A stretch of 64,000 nt of DNA from Eledone cirrhosa (Eukaryota > Mollusca > Cephalopoda > Octopoda > Eledonidae), in the NCBI GenBank assembly GCA_964016885.1, contig OZ024740.1:197576582-197640581 (forward strand). The letters run 5' to 3'. The translations under genes and the position numbers were made by a program. Positions 26,291-38,296 of the stretch are shown piece after piece. The notes under the pieces are model-generated. The model ran no database searches and was not told where the DNA came from. It saw only the letters and a list, made by a program, of their open reading frames with translations. Positions within the stretch are counted from its first letter, which is position 1; every line of letters begins with the position of its first letter.

Positions 26291-27440
26291 TTAGGTCTTT
26301 TATGATAAACTTATAACTAAATTATGTATTTATATAAAGCAAAATATGATACCAAAAATGTGACGGTTGTTGGTGATGTGATTATTCCTGCTCTGGTAGT
26401 CGTTATATTATATGACAGTAGTAAGAACATTAGCGTTTAATCAAGTAAAGCATTTGTATATACGATATCTGACATAGAAATCTTTTGTGTCGTCTGAGAG
26501 TTGTGATCTGTGCGGTTATCCCATATACAAATACGAAGCGTAATTCCCAACATCGTGGTGTGTTTTCAAGCTTGTTTCAAGGTTATTTAATCTGCTGCAT
26601 CAGCCTCGTTAGTGCTTAGAAGTTTGTTTTGCTCGTTTGTGCCACACGTTTTATAAACATTAAATCCTATATGTAATACTATTTTCCTTCTTACTACGTT
26701 ATATTCATATTTACTGGTTCGCTTTGTAACTTTTGTGATCTCATTTTTCGCATGTTGGGAAATCATCTTTAATGGAGATATGTCCCGTTTTCTGCGCTGG
26801 ATTTTCGTTATCTTCCGAAGTCTTATTGACATTTTATTGATGTTGTTGTATTTAGTCTGTTATGTAGAAGGGTCGTTGATTCTTGACCACGTCCATGTTG
26901 CAGCTCGTTTGGTGAAAGGAAAATGGTAAAAACAAAATTGTAAGAGAAATTGGTAAATTTCATAGCTATAAATAAATAGTCATTCTATCTTAAGTTTGTG
27001 CCTCTGTTTCGCTGTTCTTAAAACTTCTGTTTCATATATCTTATTCGATGAAATATAGTAAATAATTACTATTCATTTTTATGACTACTTCTCATATTCC
27101 TGTTACTTAGGAAAACCTTTTATTGTTGAAAGCTCCGATATCTTTCTCGCTGTGGATTCAAATACATTTTTAAAATATAAATTTTTCTGTTCATATTTAT
27201 CTTAAATTACATATTTTGTGCATAAGATATTACCTTTAAGTAGATTTTGATAGCTTTAAATAGGTGAAACGAAGAAAAAGTATCTAAATACTGGAAGGGA
27301 AATCTACAACCAGGAAAAAGCAAAGTTTTCAACGAAGTCCTTGTATCTTAATCTATAAAGCATTTCACCCAATTAAGTAATTTAGGCTCACTACTAAGGA
27401 CATATCACCCAATTTATTTTGAATTATTCGATTATCTATC
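26291..27440. other. AT-rich stretch without recognisable gene
   Basis: Only short unremarkable ORFs are present. The longest, an 81-codon minus-strand frame at 26,587-26,832, is Lys/Arg-rich and matches no family I know. A degraded satellite-like monomer at 26,366-26,405 is listed separately. Confidence 0.6.
26366..26405 (+). repeat. Possible isolated, decayed satellite monomer
   Basis: GTTGTTGGTGATGTGATTAT is identical to a monomer variant in the big satellite (for example at 2,411). The next 20 bases still match at about 12 positions, including CTGGTAGT for GTGGTAGT. It lies 8.4 kb beyond the array and could be chance similarity in G/T-rich sequence. Confidence 0.4.
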
Positions 27441-27442
27441 AA

Positions 27443-27592
27443 TGGTTTCTGATTTAGTCACAAGGCCAACAATTTTGGGGGAAGAGAGAAACGATTAAAT
27501 CAGCCTCAGTGCGTGACTGGTACTTCATTTTATCAACCCCGTAAGGATGAAAGGCAAAGCTAACCTCGGTGGGATTTGAACTCTGAACTTTC
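27443..27592 (-). mobile_element. tRNA-derived cephalopod SINE, degraded, minus orientation
   Basis: On the minus strand the order is a B-box-like TTCAAATCCCACCGAGG, the body GCCTTTCATCCTTACGGGG, and the tail GGCCTTGTGAC. This copy has the longer spacer, around TTTGGGGGAAGAGAGAAACG, seen in OK/OR-type octopus SINEs. The tRNA head is missing. Confidence 0.8.
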
Positions 27593-28385
27593 GATTATTT
27601 ATCAATGTTATTTTTAATGTAGGGTCAAATGTAATTTAATACTGCATTATAGGCACTGATAGCTTCTCACTGAAATTAGTTAATTTGGTTAAGACTTTTT
27701 GATGGCGAATTGATTTCTACTTTTTCTATATTATTAATTGTTGCAGGTGAATATTTTAGGTTTTCTCTATTGACCTTCATTTGAAGGCACGAGAAAGTGA
27801 AAAACAAGATTTTCATAAAAACTTGAAAACCTTTAAGCGCGATTATTTTGGAATCTGTTAAGTCCGCAGAAATGATTTTAGTCGATAATATTCTGGAGCC
27901 CTTCTACCATTAATAATCCAAAGTGTTATTAACATCCACTTTGCCTAAACGCAGCTTCTGTCTTAACCCTTGTTCTCTCGATGTTAAAATCAAATAAAAA
28001 TGATTTAATAGTTTTTAATAATTTATTAAACCCAATAAAAAATAGGATGATTTATGTACGTTTATCAATTCTTTTACTTCCTTTCATTTGTTCAACGTAT
28101 TCAAAATGGAGTGAGAGCGTGTTAGGCCGGTAGCTGCGTGTTTGAAAAGATGACATTTATTACGATAAAATTAGATTTTCAAGTCTCAGGTGTTTTCTCG
28201 ACATATGTCAATAGCGTTACTTTTCCGACATAAATATCGATTCAAAATTATTCACAAAAATAAAAATAAAACAGTGTTCAACAACAGATTTGAGAACTTT
28301 GTAGTTATCTGGCATTCGGGTGTCTCCTTTACCTCTGTAGAGATTTACGATGATATTGCGGCACCAGTCACTTCTATACACTACT
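27593..28385. other. AT-rich stretch, nothing recognised
   Basis: No conserved ORF, RNA gene or repeat family is recognised; the short frames have no family signature. Confidence 0.6.
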
Positions 28386-28876
28386 TGATTGTATGCGTTT
28401 GTGCGTGTGTGTGTGTATGTGTGTGTGTGCGTGGGCGTGTGTGCGTGTATGTGTAGGTGTATATAAGTATATATATTTATGTATACATATATACATACAC
28501 ACACTCACACCCGCATATATGTATCAAAGCGCTTCAATAATTTATAAGACTTGTTTACATCCGTCTCCAGGCTTCAAGCTGACGAGGAAAATTGTCAATC
28601 ACATCTTAGCTTAAAAAACACTCAGCTGGAATTCAATATCGACTTCGATTATCAGTAGCGGCTTCTAACCACTTTTTTCCGCCTCTGTGGGTATTTTACC
28701 CGATTTTCTAAGCAATTATTTATAGTGATCGATTCTTGATAGTTATTTTCTGTGTTACACTACATATATACATACACACATATATTATGTTTATTTATAT
28801 GTGAATGTGTGTGTGTGTCTGTGTGTGTCTGTGTGTGTGTGAATATGTGTGTGTGTGTATGTGTGTATGTGTGTGT
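28386..28876. repeat. Two (TG)n-rich microsatellite tracts
   Basis: Interrupted GT-rich arrays occupy about 28,386-28,455 and 28,803-28,876. The sequence between them (28,510-28,750) is unremarkable. Confidence 0.9.
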
Positions 28877-28983
28877 AAAAAGTAAAAGTGGGAACAACAC
28901 GGAAGTATATTTAAAGCATCTTTTTTCTTTTTTCTTTATTCTTTAATCCGACAGAGCAAGAGTTATTTTAAAAGGGGTTTTAT

Positions 28984-29028
28984 AAAATATCACCGGTTTC
29001 GATGAGTAAATTCATCTTATCAAACATT
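28984..29028 (-). ncRNA. Hammerhead-ribozyme-like remnant
   Basis: On the minus strand the order is TTGATAA, then the hairpin GATGA-ATTTAC-TCATC, then GAAA, then CCGGTG. This matches the minimal hammerhead layout: core CUGANGA, helix II closed by a G-C pair, GAAA, and a very short self-complementary stem III (ACC/GGU). Flanking TAATGT and ATATTTT can form a 5-bp stem I. Two core positions differ (C3 to U, G8 to A) and the base at the cleavage site is G, so I expect no activity. Minimal hammerheads of this shape are known from Penelope-like elements; that link is inference. Confidence 0.5.
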
Positions 29029-29116
29029 AAATAAAAAAAAGTGAAAAATTAAAAGTTGAAAAATTGGAAGTTAAAAATGTCCATCTGGAAGAATTATTCT
29101 CTCTATATATACTGTT

Positions 29117-29322
<206 letters not shown>

Positions 29323-29329
29323 TGTATAT

Positions 29330-30185
29330 ATTGTAGTGTTAGTAATTAGTTATTATATGTATTCTATATGTTTCAATCAGTCAGCAATATTTTTAGAAAG
29401 TGCCTATTGTCTACGAAGTAGTAACATTTACATTAAATGGCAATAGTAAATGAGAGAAAAGAAGGAAGAAAGGAAGGACAGAAAGAATGAAAGAAAGAAG
29501 GAAGTGGTGATGGAATGAGACCAAATAGATATTGAATTTACTGAGAAGAAAGAGTAAAAATAATATGATGGTGGAGTGTGTAATATAGAAAATATACTGA
29601 CGAAAGAATTTAGAGACGAAAGAACTATCATACAGTCAGCAAATATTAATAAACTTCGATCAACAATTGAGTGAAGATCAATTGATTTTATTTAATAACT
29701 AAAAACGATAATAATCACAATTCGAATAACTATGGGCACTTTTGTTGTTAGCATTAATAAAGTAACTGGCTGCCATTCTTAATAAACAAACATGTCTGAA
29801 GAATTAAAGAGGAGAAAGAACAAAGAGGTTTATAGATTCTTCAGGTGCCAAAATGAAGATCAAATAAAATAGAAAACTGAAAGAAGTTTTCACTTTTTAA
29901 ACCATATGACTTATTCTGTAAAACACGTTGAAAAACTTTTATAAATTTTGTGATTTCTAGAAATCTGTTGTAGACATTATATGTACATTATATTTGTTTG
30001 GGTCTTTATTTAAGAAGTTCAACTCGCCGGAATTAATGCTTTCTTATATTCTTTTACTGCCTTCAATGACTAGGCTCATACTGGGGCATATCGACCCCAG
30101 GACTTATTTTATAAAGCCTGGTATATATGTTATAATCTCTCTTTTTTAAAGTAAGAGTTTAGTTACTGGACATAAAATCAGACAC
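29330..30185. other. AT-rich stretch, nothing recognised
   Basis: There is a purine-rich GAAAGAAAG-type patch at 29,450-29,520. Otherwise no gene, RNA or repeat family is recognised. A SINE-like phrase with GACCCCAGGACTTATTTTAT lies at 30,089-30,120. Confidence 0.55.
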
Positions 30186-30189
30186 AGAA

Positions 30190-30305
30190 TGAACACACAC
30201 AACTGCAGTTTCTGTCTACCAAATTTTACTCACAAGGCATTGGTCAACCTAAGGCTATAGTAGAAGACACTAACAGAATGTACCGCGCAGCGAGTCTGAA
30301 ATTAA
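30190..30305 (-). mobile_element. Fragment of second cephalopod SINE family
   Basis: The phrase ACTCACAAGGCATTGGTC, then GGCTATAGTAGAAGACAC, is the body of a widespread cephalopod SINE that also occurs here at 59,793-60,108. The tRNA-like head is degraded or missing. Confidence 0.7.
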
Positions 30306-30456
30306 AACCAAGTAATTGTGAAATTTCCACTGGTCGCATTGTCCGATTGGTAGACGGCAGTGAACGCCTGGAAGCATTGCAGATGCTAGGCACTCAACCT
30401 CAGTCTTCGCTTAAACGACGACTGCAGCTCAGCCAATAAGATGAGCTGCGGAAAAA

Positions 30457-30660
30457 CTATCTTACAAATGATGACCACACCTGTTCACCATTTAGGAATA
30501 TCTGAAGATGCCGTGGTCTCCGCGTATGTTTGCGTATCATCAGGCACGGCATGTCCGACCTTTCACGTCGGCAGTAGATAGACCACTTCACCAATGGAAA
30601 CAGCCCCTTCCAAGAAGTTGAAGAGAATAATAGAACAACCCCCCTCACAACATACGCTCT
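30457..30660 (-). pseudogene. Decayed Tx1-like LINE ORF2 fragment
   Basis: The minus-strand frame aligns with the thumb region of the Tx1-like ORF2: SWKGLFPLVKWSIYC, then MPCLMIRKHTRRPRHLQIFL, then QVWSSFVR. The intact copy has LWKKQAPLVRRSVCC, MPWLMMRKHALRLRHLQVFL and PVWAPFVR. It is a fourth, old copy with neither end preserved. Confidence 0.8.
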
Positions 30661-30970
30661 ATATACTTAGTACAATAAAATAATAAAATAACACGACTCA
30701 CATAACACATCACACACGACAGAACAAAAACAAAAATAACAAAAGAAATAACAAGCTAAACCCTATAACGGGGGTTGATAAGCTTAGAAGACTGTGTGAG
30801 GAAAGCGCTACAGTCTGAGGAAATATGCCGAAGAGGTGTTTTGATAGCGGTACGAGAATAAATATTTTGTGACAAGGAAAAAATGAAGTCCTAAAAACTA
30901 GAAAGCAATGATATGAGCAGAAAATCTTACACGGTAGGACATCGCATCGAGACGAGACGTGATTCCAGTG

Positions 30971-31161
<191 letters not shown>

Positions 31162-31235
31162 GGTGGCTTGATCCCAGCCATTCAGGATCCGGCCAATCGA
31201 AGCGATATCTATCTGAAAGAAAATAGTTAAGGAAG

Positions 31236-31802
31236 TCATCTCGTTTGATCGTAGAGTGTGTAGTGAAAGAGAAGAGACGGTGACACATGTGGTTTCTGAA
31301 CGCAACATGCTTACTCAAAAACATTATAAGAACTGGAGACATGACAAAGTTATTACAATCTTACATTGGCAAATGTGTAAAAACTTTGAATTACAGCATG
31401 TGAAGCGGCACGGCTCTAAACCAGAACGTGTCGTTGAAAACAACCACGTAAAAGTATTATGGGAGATGAAGACTCGAATAGATAAGCAGATGGAGCATTA
31501 ATGCCCTACTTCTTATTAAACACACTAATCAGGAAAGAGTTTTTGGGTAATTGATGCTGCTTTATGAATTTGGTATCAAAATGGTACTCAATGATCGCGA
31601 GAAAATAGAAAAGTACCAAGACTTGAAATACGAAATGCAGAGAATCTTGCTTCGCCACAAAGTTGTTATCATTCCAATTGTAATAGAAACCTTAGGGACA
31701 GTAGGCAGAAGTTTGAATAATTGGCAAATTTCCTGAATTTGCAGAAAGCTTGATTGAATGACATAACAAGAACCATACGGAAATTGCTAGATATCCAATA
31801 AT
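31236..31802 (+). pseudogene. C-terminal fragment of an R2/R4-type LINE (zinc knuckle plus restriction-like endonuclease)
   Basis: The order is a degraded knuckle (CSEREETVTHVVSER, whose last Cys became Arg), then YKNWRHD, ILHWQMCK and KVLWEMKTRIDKQMEH. After two stops it continues with VLNDREKIEKYQDLKYEMQRI, IPIVIETLGTVGRSLNNW, and an ending ITRTIRKLLDIQ at a TAA near 31,800. The same modules in the same order occur on the minus strand at 38,297-38,840, so this is a second, independently decayed copy. In this LINE group the module is a PD-(D/E)xK-type nuclease that nicks the target. Several stops and shifts make it non-functional. Confidence 0.85.
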
Positions 31803-31829
31803 TGAGCATTTAGGCAACTCTATTAAATG

Positions 31830-32480
31830 AAAATCGGGTTCAGTACCCAGAATTAAATATTCTCTATAATCAATGTGTTTACATATATTTTTCAAATTCA
31901 TGTTACGGTATACCTTTCTGTAAGGAGTAAGGAAGGGCAGATCTGGCTATATGGGAAAGTAGAGGAAAGGACTATGAAAGCTATAAATGAGAGGAAAAGG
32001 AGGGGAAAAGCAAGGACTCTAGGGCCACAGATGAAAGGGAGGGGAAGGGGTGAGGGCGATGGGCACTGAGCCTAGGGCGCGGCGGTGTTGGGGCTGCACC
32101 CCGCGGACATTACAGCAAAAGCATTTCCACGGACAATGGTCAGCTACACCCACTGCAACAGACCAATAATTAACACATGAGAAACAATTAGGGTTACACA
32201 CCCACACACGGTTGAAAATTCACTAGTTAAGTCGAGTTAGAACAGCCCACATTTCTGCTCGCCCACGTGCATTATATATATTTCCGGGAAATACCGAAAT
32301 TAACCGAAAGCACTTTATGATAAATGTTGCCACTTCTGCTGCTGATGATGATAATGATATTTTAAAAATTATTCCTAATACTATATTTCTAATTATATTA
32401 AGAATTCTGTAGAGTTTTGCGGAACATATGACTCAATTATTCCGCAAAATGAATTATATATTCTCCGACAATGTGTGTTT
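31830..32480. other. Unassigned stretch with a GC-rich island
   Basis: A purine-rich segment (31,960-32,060) leads into a GC-rich patch at 32,055-32,110 (GCCTAGGGCGCGGCGGTG), unusual in this AT-rich window. I cannot assign it to a repeat or gene. Confidence 0.5.
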
Positions 32481-32489
32481 ATGTGTCAC

Positions 32490-32615
32490 TGTATGTATGT
32501 ATGTATGTATGTATGTATGTATGTATGTATGTATGTATGTATGTATGTATGTATGTATGTATGTGTGAATGTATGTATGTATGTATGTATGTATGCGTGT
32601 ATGTGTGTATGTATG

Positions 32616-32649
<34 letters not shown>

Positions 32650-32852
32650 TGTATGTATGTATGTATGTGTGAATGTATGTATGTATGTATGTATGTATGT
32701 ATGTATGTATGTATGTATGTATGTATGTATGTATATATGTATATATGTATGTATGTATGTGTGAATGTATGTATATATGTATGTATGCATGTATGTATGT
32801 ATCTATGTATATATATATATATATATATTTCTTTTTTTTTTTCTTTTTTTAA

Positions 32853-32893
<41 letters not shown>

Positions 32894-33548
32894 TTTTTTT
32901 TCTTCTCGTGCAATGGCCATACTCGATAACGAGGGGGCAGGCATCATCATCATGTATCTATGTATGTGTGAATGTATGTATGTATGTATGTATGTATGTA
33001 TGTATGTATGTATGTATGTATGTATGTATGTATGTATGTATGTGTGTGTGTATGTATGTATGTATGTGTGAATGTATGTATGTATATATGTATGTATGCA
33101 TGTATGTATGTATCTATGTATGTGCTTATATATGCATATATATGTGATTGTGTGTATAAATCTGTCAGTTTTGTACAGTTAAAATAGTATGTGTATATAT
33201 ACTGAATATATATATATGTGTGTGTGTTAGTGTATGCACGTATATCTGCATGTATATATGTTGGTAACCATGTACGTAGGCATGTATGTATGTGCATATA
33301 TATATATATATACACACCTATATATGTACATACATACATACATATATACATATATGTATATGTATATATGTATATATATATGTATATATATATGCATATA
33401 TATATATGTACATATATATGTGTGTATATATATATATACACACATATATATGTACATATATATATATGCATATATATACATATATATATACATATATACA
33501 TATACATATATGTATATATGTATGTATGTATGTACATATATAGGTGTG

Positions 33549-33596
<48 letters not shown>

Positions 33597-33598
33597 TA

Positions 33599-33648
<50 letters not shown>

Positions 33649-33654
33649 CATACA

Positions 33655-33716
<62 letters not shown>

Positions 33717-33722
33717 CATACA

Positions 33723-33770
<48 letters not shown>
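32490..33770. repeat. (TATG)n arrays, (ATT)n, and a long TA/CA-rich microsatellite
   Basis: (TATG)n occupies 32,490-32,808 and 32,958-33,125 with TGTG and TATA variants. (ATT)n lies at 32,860-32,893. A TA-dominated array with TACA and TGTA variants runs 33,195-33,770. Many short inverted repeats follow from the TA content. The next 250 bp (33,780-34,029) hold no recognised feature. Confidence 0.95.
32903..32956 (+). mobile_element. 3' tail of the zinc-finger LINE family, inside (TATG)n
   Basis: CGTGCAATGGCCATACTCGA, then TAACGAGGGGGCAGGCATCA, matches the 3' end of the RT element at 36,438-36,477 almost exactly, and is followed by (TATG)n. Only the last ~50 bp are present, so it is a severely 5'-truncated insertion. 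Confidence 0.85.
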
Positions 33771-33773
<3 letters not shown>

Positions 33774-34029
33774 CTGTGTGCGTTGAAGGGATGTACAACT
33801 GAAATAAATGGAAGAGGTTGTAAATCATTCAAAACGAAATATGTTAAACAAATTATTTTTCCATTAAGACTTCTAATATGTTAGTGAAATCTCTCTTAAT
33901 TGATTACGTGGAGGGTAGAGAAAGAGACACAGTAATGTACAGTAATTACATAATTTATAATATTCTCGCTGCAAGCACTAGAACGTAATAAAATAAACGA
34001 AGGTGGCGTACGTTTTGGTGATGGAAGAA

Positions 34030-34161
34030 TGTGTATGTATGTATGTATGTATGTATGTATGTATGTATGTATGTATGTATGTATGTATGTATGTATGTAT
34101 GTATGTATGTATGTATGTATGTATGTATGTATGTATGTATGTATGTATGTATGTATGTATG
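34030..34161. repeat. (TATG)n microsatellite
   Basis: About 33 perfect TATG units directly precede the 609-bp repeat. Confidence 0.99.
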
Positions 34162-34770
34162 TCAGGTCACCAGTTGGTGCTACTGGTAACATGTATCTCA
34201 GTACAACCTGTCTCATGGTCGGGTCGTTGGAGACTAAACTGGCAACCCCACCAAGGTTTCTTGGTGAGGAGGGTGACTTTGGACATCCTGGAGGACTAAA
34301 AACAAAACCTGTCAAAGGGCAAAGGAGCTCTTAAGATTCAATGGCCATCCAAAATCACCGGGAGAGATGATCCCTTAGCCTTTGTCAAGGCAGAATTCTA
34401 GGAGAAGGAAAACTCTGATATAACACCTGCAACCCTGATGGTATCCAATGATGTTGACTTGTTATTCCTTTTGGTAAATATCATCTTGGTTAAGAGAGTG
34501 GGACTGGCTTTGTGCAGTGCCTTTGCTCACTATAAAAGCTTCACAGCACAGGCATTGCTTTATATCTGGAGATCTCTCTGCACTTGCCGTCACATGGTAC
34601 CATGGGCCTAGCACTATGTGTCAATAATTGTCACAAGTGTAGTGTTTGTACCAGAGTTTTCAAGTCGCTGGCTGGACTAAAATGTCACACTCGTTCAGCG
34701 CATCGGTAGGGGTTCTCCTACATGGATATAAAGTAGTGGCCGTACTCGAAAACGAGTTGGCAGCCACCAT
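34162..34770 (+). mobile_element. 609-bp dispersed repeat with C2H2 zinc-finger remnant (copy A)
   Basis: It begins TCAGGTCACCAGTTGGTGCT and ends GAGTTGGCAGCCACCAT. It is about 97% identical to 48,316-48,924, with identical length. It lies between (TATG)n on the left and degenerate (TATG)n on the right. Near the 3' end a plus-strand frame reads [17 protein letters not shown], a C2H2 finger like the second finger of the LINE at 34,905-36,480. The last bases GTGGCCGTACTCGAAAACGA resemble that LINE's tail. The rest has multiple stops. I infer a non-autonomous or 5'-rearranged relative of that LINE. Coding on the minus strand (LGGVASLVSNDPTMRQVV) is an alternative. Confidence 0.8.
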
Positions 34771-34905
34771 GTATGTATGTATGCATGTATTTATGTGTGT
34801 ATGTATGTATATATGTATGTATGCATGTATGCATGTACGCATGTGTGTATGTATGTATGTGTGTATATATGTATGTGTGTATGAGTGTATGTATGAATGT
34901 TACGT
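34771..34905. repeat. Degenerate (TATG)n microsatellite
   Basis: TATG, CATG, TGTG and CACGC-type variants separate the 609-bp repeat from the following RT element. Confidence 0.93.
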
Positions 34906-36480
34906 GCAAAAGTGAAATTATTTACAAAACGTAAAATCCGGACTGCTGGTATTACCCTGCCCAAAAGACTGAATGTTGCTCGTCTTCGGGAAAGCCACAG
35001 CAAAGCCACAGGAGAAGAATATGTTGCATAAGGAACTCAAGGATGTGAAATCACATTTGAGGCGGAAGCTCTCTCAGAAGGGAAAGGGTAACAAGAATGA
35101 TTGTCGAAACTATAGGCGTATATCATTGTTTTCTGTCGTAGGAAAACATTTATATAGGGTGCTTCTAGATCATATGCTGACACACATTGCAGATTGTTTT
35201 CTTCCTGAAAGTCAATCTGGTTTTCGTGCTGGACGCGGCACTACTGATATGATCTCGATACTGTTAACAGAAATGCATTGTAGAAGGTTCTCCAGAAACT
35301 TGGTTGCCCTGATAAGTTCCTTGCTTTGGTTAGGTCTTTCCATGATGACATGAAGGCTTGGGTTAATGAGAGGTAGCATGTCAGAGCCTATCTCAGTAAA
35401 AAACGGAGTGAAACAGGGGGATATTTCAGCACCGACTCTATTTGCCATATTCTTTGCGACGGTTTTCTATATTGCATTCAGGAATTGTAAGTATGGTGTA
35501 CATCTACTATCGAACCTCTTGCAGTATATTTAACATCACAAGTATTTACATCTACCATAAGAGACCTTTTGTATGCAGATGATTGCGATCTTGAAGCGCA
35601 CACAGAGATTGATATGGAACACATTTTGAATGCATTTTCTGATGCTTGCACTGCCCTAGGATTGACTGTCAGTCTCAGTTGGAACGGTTTCATCAGATGT
35701 GTCTCAGACGGATCCATGGCGTTCACTGGAGGGACCACATCAGTGATGTCGAGATTTTGGAAAGCACTCTGTGTGAACGCATAGAAGCTCTTGTGCTTAA
35801 GCAAAGAATCCAATGGAGTGGTCACCTTGCCAGAATGGAGGATTCTAGGATACCAAAACAACTCTTTTATGGAGAGTTAGTTAAAGGAAAACGACCTTCA
35901 CATAAACCAAAAAAGAGGTATAAGGATTCGTTGAAAGCCTCATTGAAAGACGCTAACGTCTCTGCTGATATATGGGAAAGCGCGGCTGCTGATCGTAATA
36001 AATGGAGAAAGACTGTTCATGAGGGGAGAGTTGCTTTTGCAGCATCTCGAATCGCATACGAGAAAGTAAAAAAGGGATGTCTGGAAAGGCATTGCTGTTA
36101 CATTTCCAGACAGCAAAGGTCCTCCTATGGCGCTGACATACGGCGTCTGTGCAAGACTCTGCCTCAGCAAAGCTGGACTCAAAAGTCACAAAGTGAGACC
36201 AGTGGTTGACTACCAGGCTGCTGTTGGAGATGCTACTCATCATACATGTCAAGTATGTGGAAAAGAGTGTAGATCAGCAGGAGGCCTCAAACGACACGCA
36301 AAAGTACATGATTCCAACCACAGCCGGCTATTGCCAGTGAATGTTTTTATCATGTTGTCAACTCTGTGCAAGACATTTTAGATCATTGGCTGGGCTAAAA
36401 AGTCACATTCGATCGCAGCACTGTTAATCTTTTTATCGTGCAATGGCCATACTCGATAACAAGGGGGAAGCCATCATGTA
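34906..36480 (+). mobile_element. 5'-truncated, rearranged non-LTR retrotransposon with zinc-finger C-terminus
   Basis: The element consists of RT remnants, a C-terminal domain with two C2H2 fingers, a TAA at 36,425-36,427, and a short tail CGTGCAATGGCCATACTCGA with TAACAAGGGGGAAGCCATCA, then TATATTTATGTATG. The 5' half, including any endonuclease, is missing. The left edge abuts (TATG)n. Confidence 0.85.
34973..36427 (+). pseudogene. Reverse transcriptase with C-terminal C2H2 zinc fingers (broken LINE ORF2)
   Basis: RT pieces appear in order but in changing frames: NDCRNYRRISLFSVVGKHLY and LPESQSGFRAGRGTTDM (RT blocks 1-3, before 35,260); GVKQGDISAPTLFAIFFATV (motif B, about 35,405); LLYADDCDLEAHTE with an intact YADD box (about 35,570). 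There is then an apparent deletion to RFHQMCLRRIHGVHWRDHIS. Next come IQWSGHLARMEDSRIPKQLF and GELVKGKRPSHKPKKRYKDS, typical of the RT C-terminal region of many animal LINEs. Two fingers end it: CQVCGKECRSAGGLKRHAKVH (first 20: CQVCGKECRSAGGLKRHAKV, about 36,247) and [17 protein letters not shown] (about 36,360). At least three frame changes and a deletion kill it. I do not assign the clade with confidence. Confidence 0.82.
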
Positions 36481-36905
36481 TATATTTATGTATGTATGTA
36501 TTTCTGGTTTTATTATTTTACACATGTTCACCAATAGAGACCGAAAGCCGGTTTCTAACATATAAACAAGTCTATTTCATTGGAATTTAGACATCAACTT
36601 GGTAAATATTTATGTATATCTGTATATGTTTATGTGTGTGTGGATGTGCAGGTATGGATGTTATTGCATGTGTTGATCTGTATGTTCTGAGTTATAATGA
36701 AGTAGAGGTATTAATTTAACTACTCATACATTTCCCCTGATCAATGTTGTTTTGAACTGGTATTAAAAAATATTGTTTAATTGGGGAAAGGGATTTTGGG
36801 GGTGAGGACAGACATTATTAGATTACATCTTTTCACATCTCGTGTTCAAATCCCGTAAGAGTCACCTTTTCTGGGCGTGGGGAAAGATCTAATTCCAAAA
36901 CAAAA
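36481..36905. other. Unassigned AT-rich stretch
   Basis: A few TATG units follow the LINE tail. The rest has no recognisable feature. Confidence 0.6.
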
Positions 36906-38031
<1,126 letters not shown>

Positions 38032-38037
38032 TATTGT

Positions 38038-38215
38038 GGATTGGCAGTATAGGTAGAGGGTCGGACGCTATGCTTTGCAGCATAGAGTTACGGCCCTTTA
38101 CGGTCACAGTTCAAATCCAGCCGAGGTTAACTTTGCCTTTCATCCCTATGGGGTCGATAGAATAAAGCACCACTGGGATAATTGCTGGCCTTGTGCCAAA
38201 AGTAGAGAGAATTAT
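38038..38215 (+). mobile_element. tRNA-derived cephalopod SINE, near full length
   Basis: The head has an A-box-like TTGGCAGTATAGGTAGAGGG and a B-box-like AGTTCAAATCC. The body is GCCTTTCATCCCTATGGGG and the tail GCTGGCCTTGTGCC with AGAATTATTATT. It is transcribed by RNA polymerase III if active. It abuts (TA)n and ATT repeats on the left and the 3' end of the R2/R4-like LINE on the right. Confidence 0.88.
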
Positions 38216-38296
38216 TATTGTTCTTTGAGTCTCAGTCATTGATGTTATTTAGTTGGAAAGTTTGTTGCAATGAATATCAAGCCACTACTTGCAGCC

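Noticed and set aside
26587..26832. 81-codon minus-strand ORF
   Set aside because: Basic composition but no recognisable domain, context or conservation evidence; length is within chance for AT-rich DNA.
32471..34334. Many Tyr/Met/Val/Cys/Ile-repeat ORFs
   Set aside because: They are translations of (TATG)n, (TA)n and (CA)n microsatellites.
38038..38110. tRNA genes
   Set aside because: A- and B-box-like sequences are present, but they belong to SINE heads that cannot form a complete cloverleaf and are followed by the SINE body.
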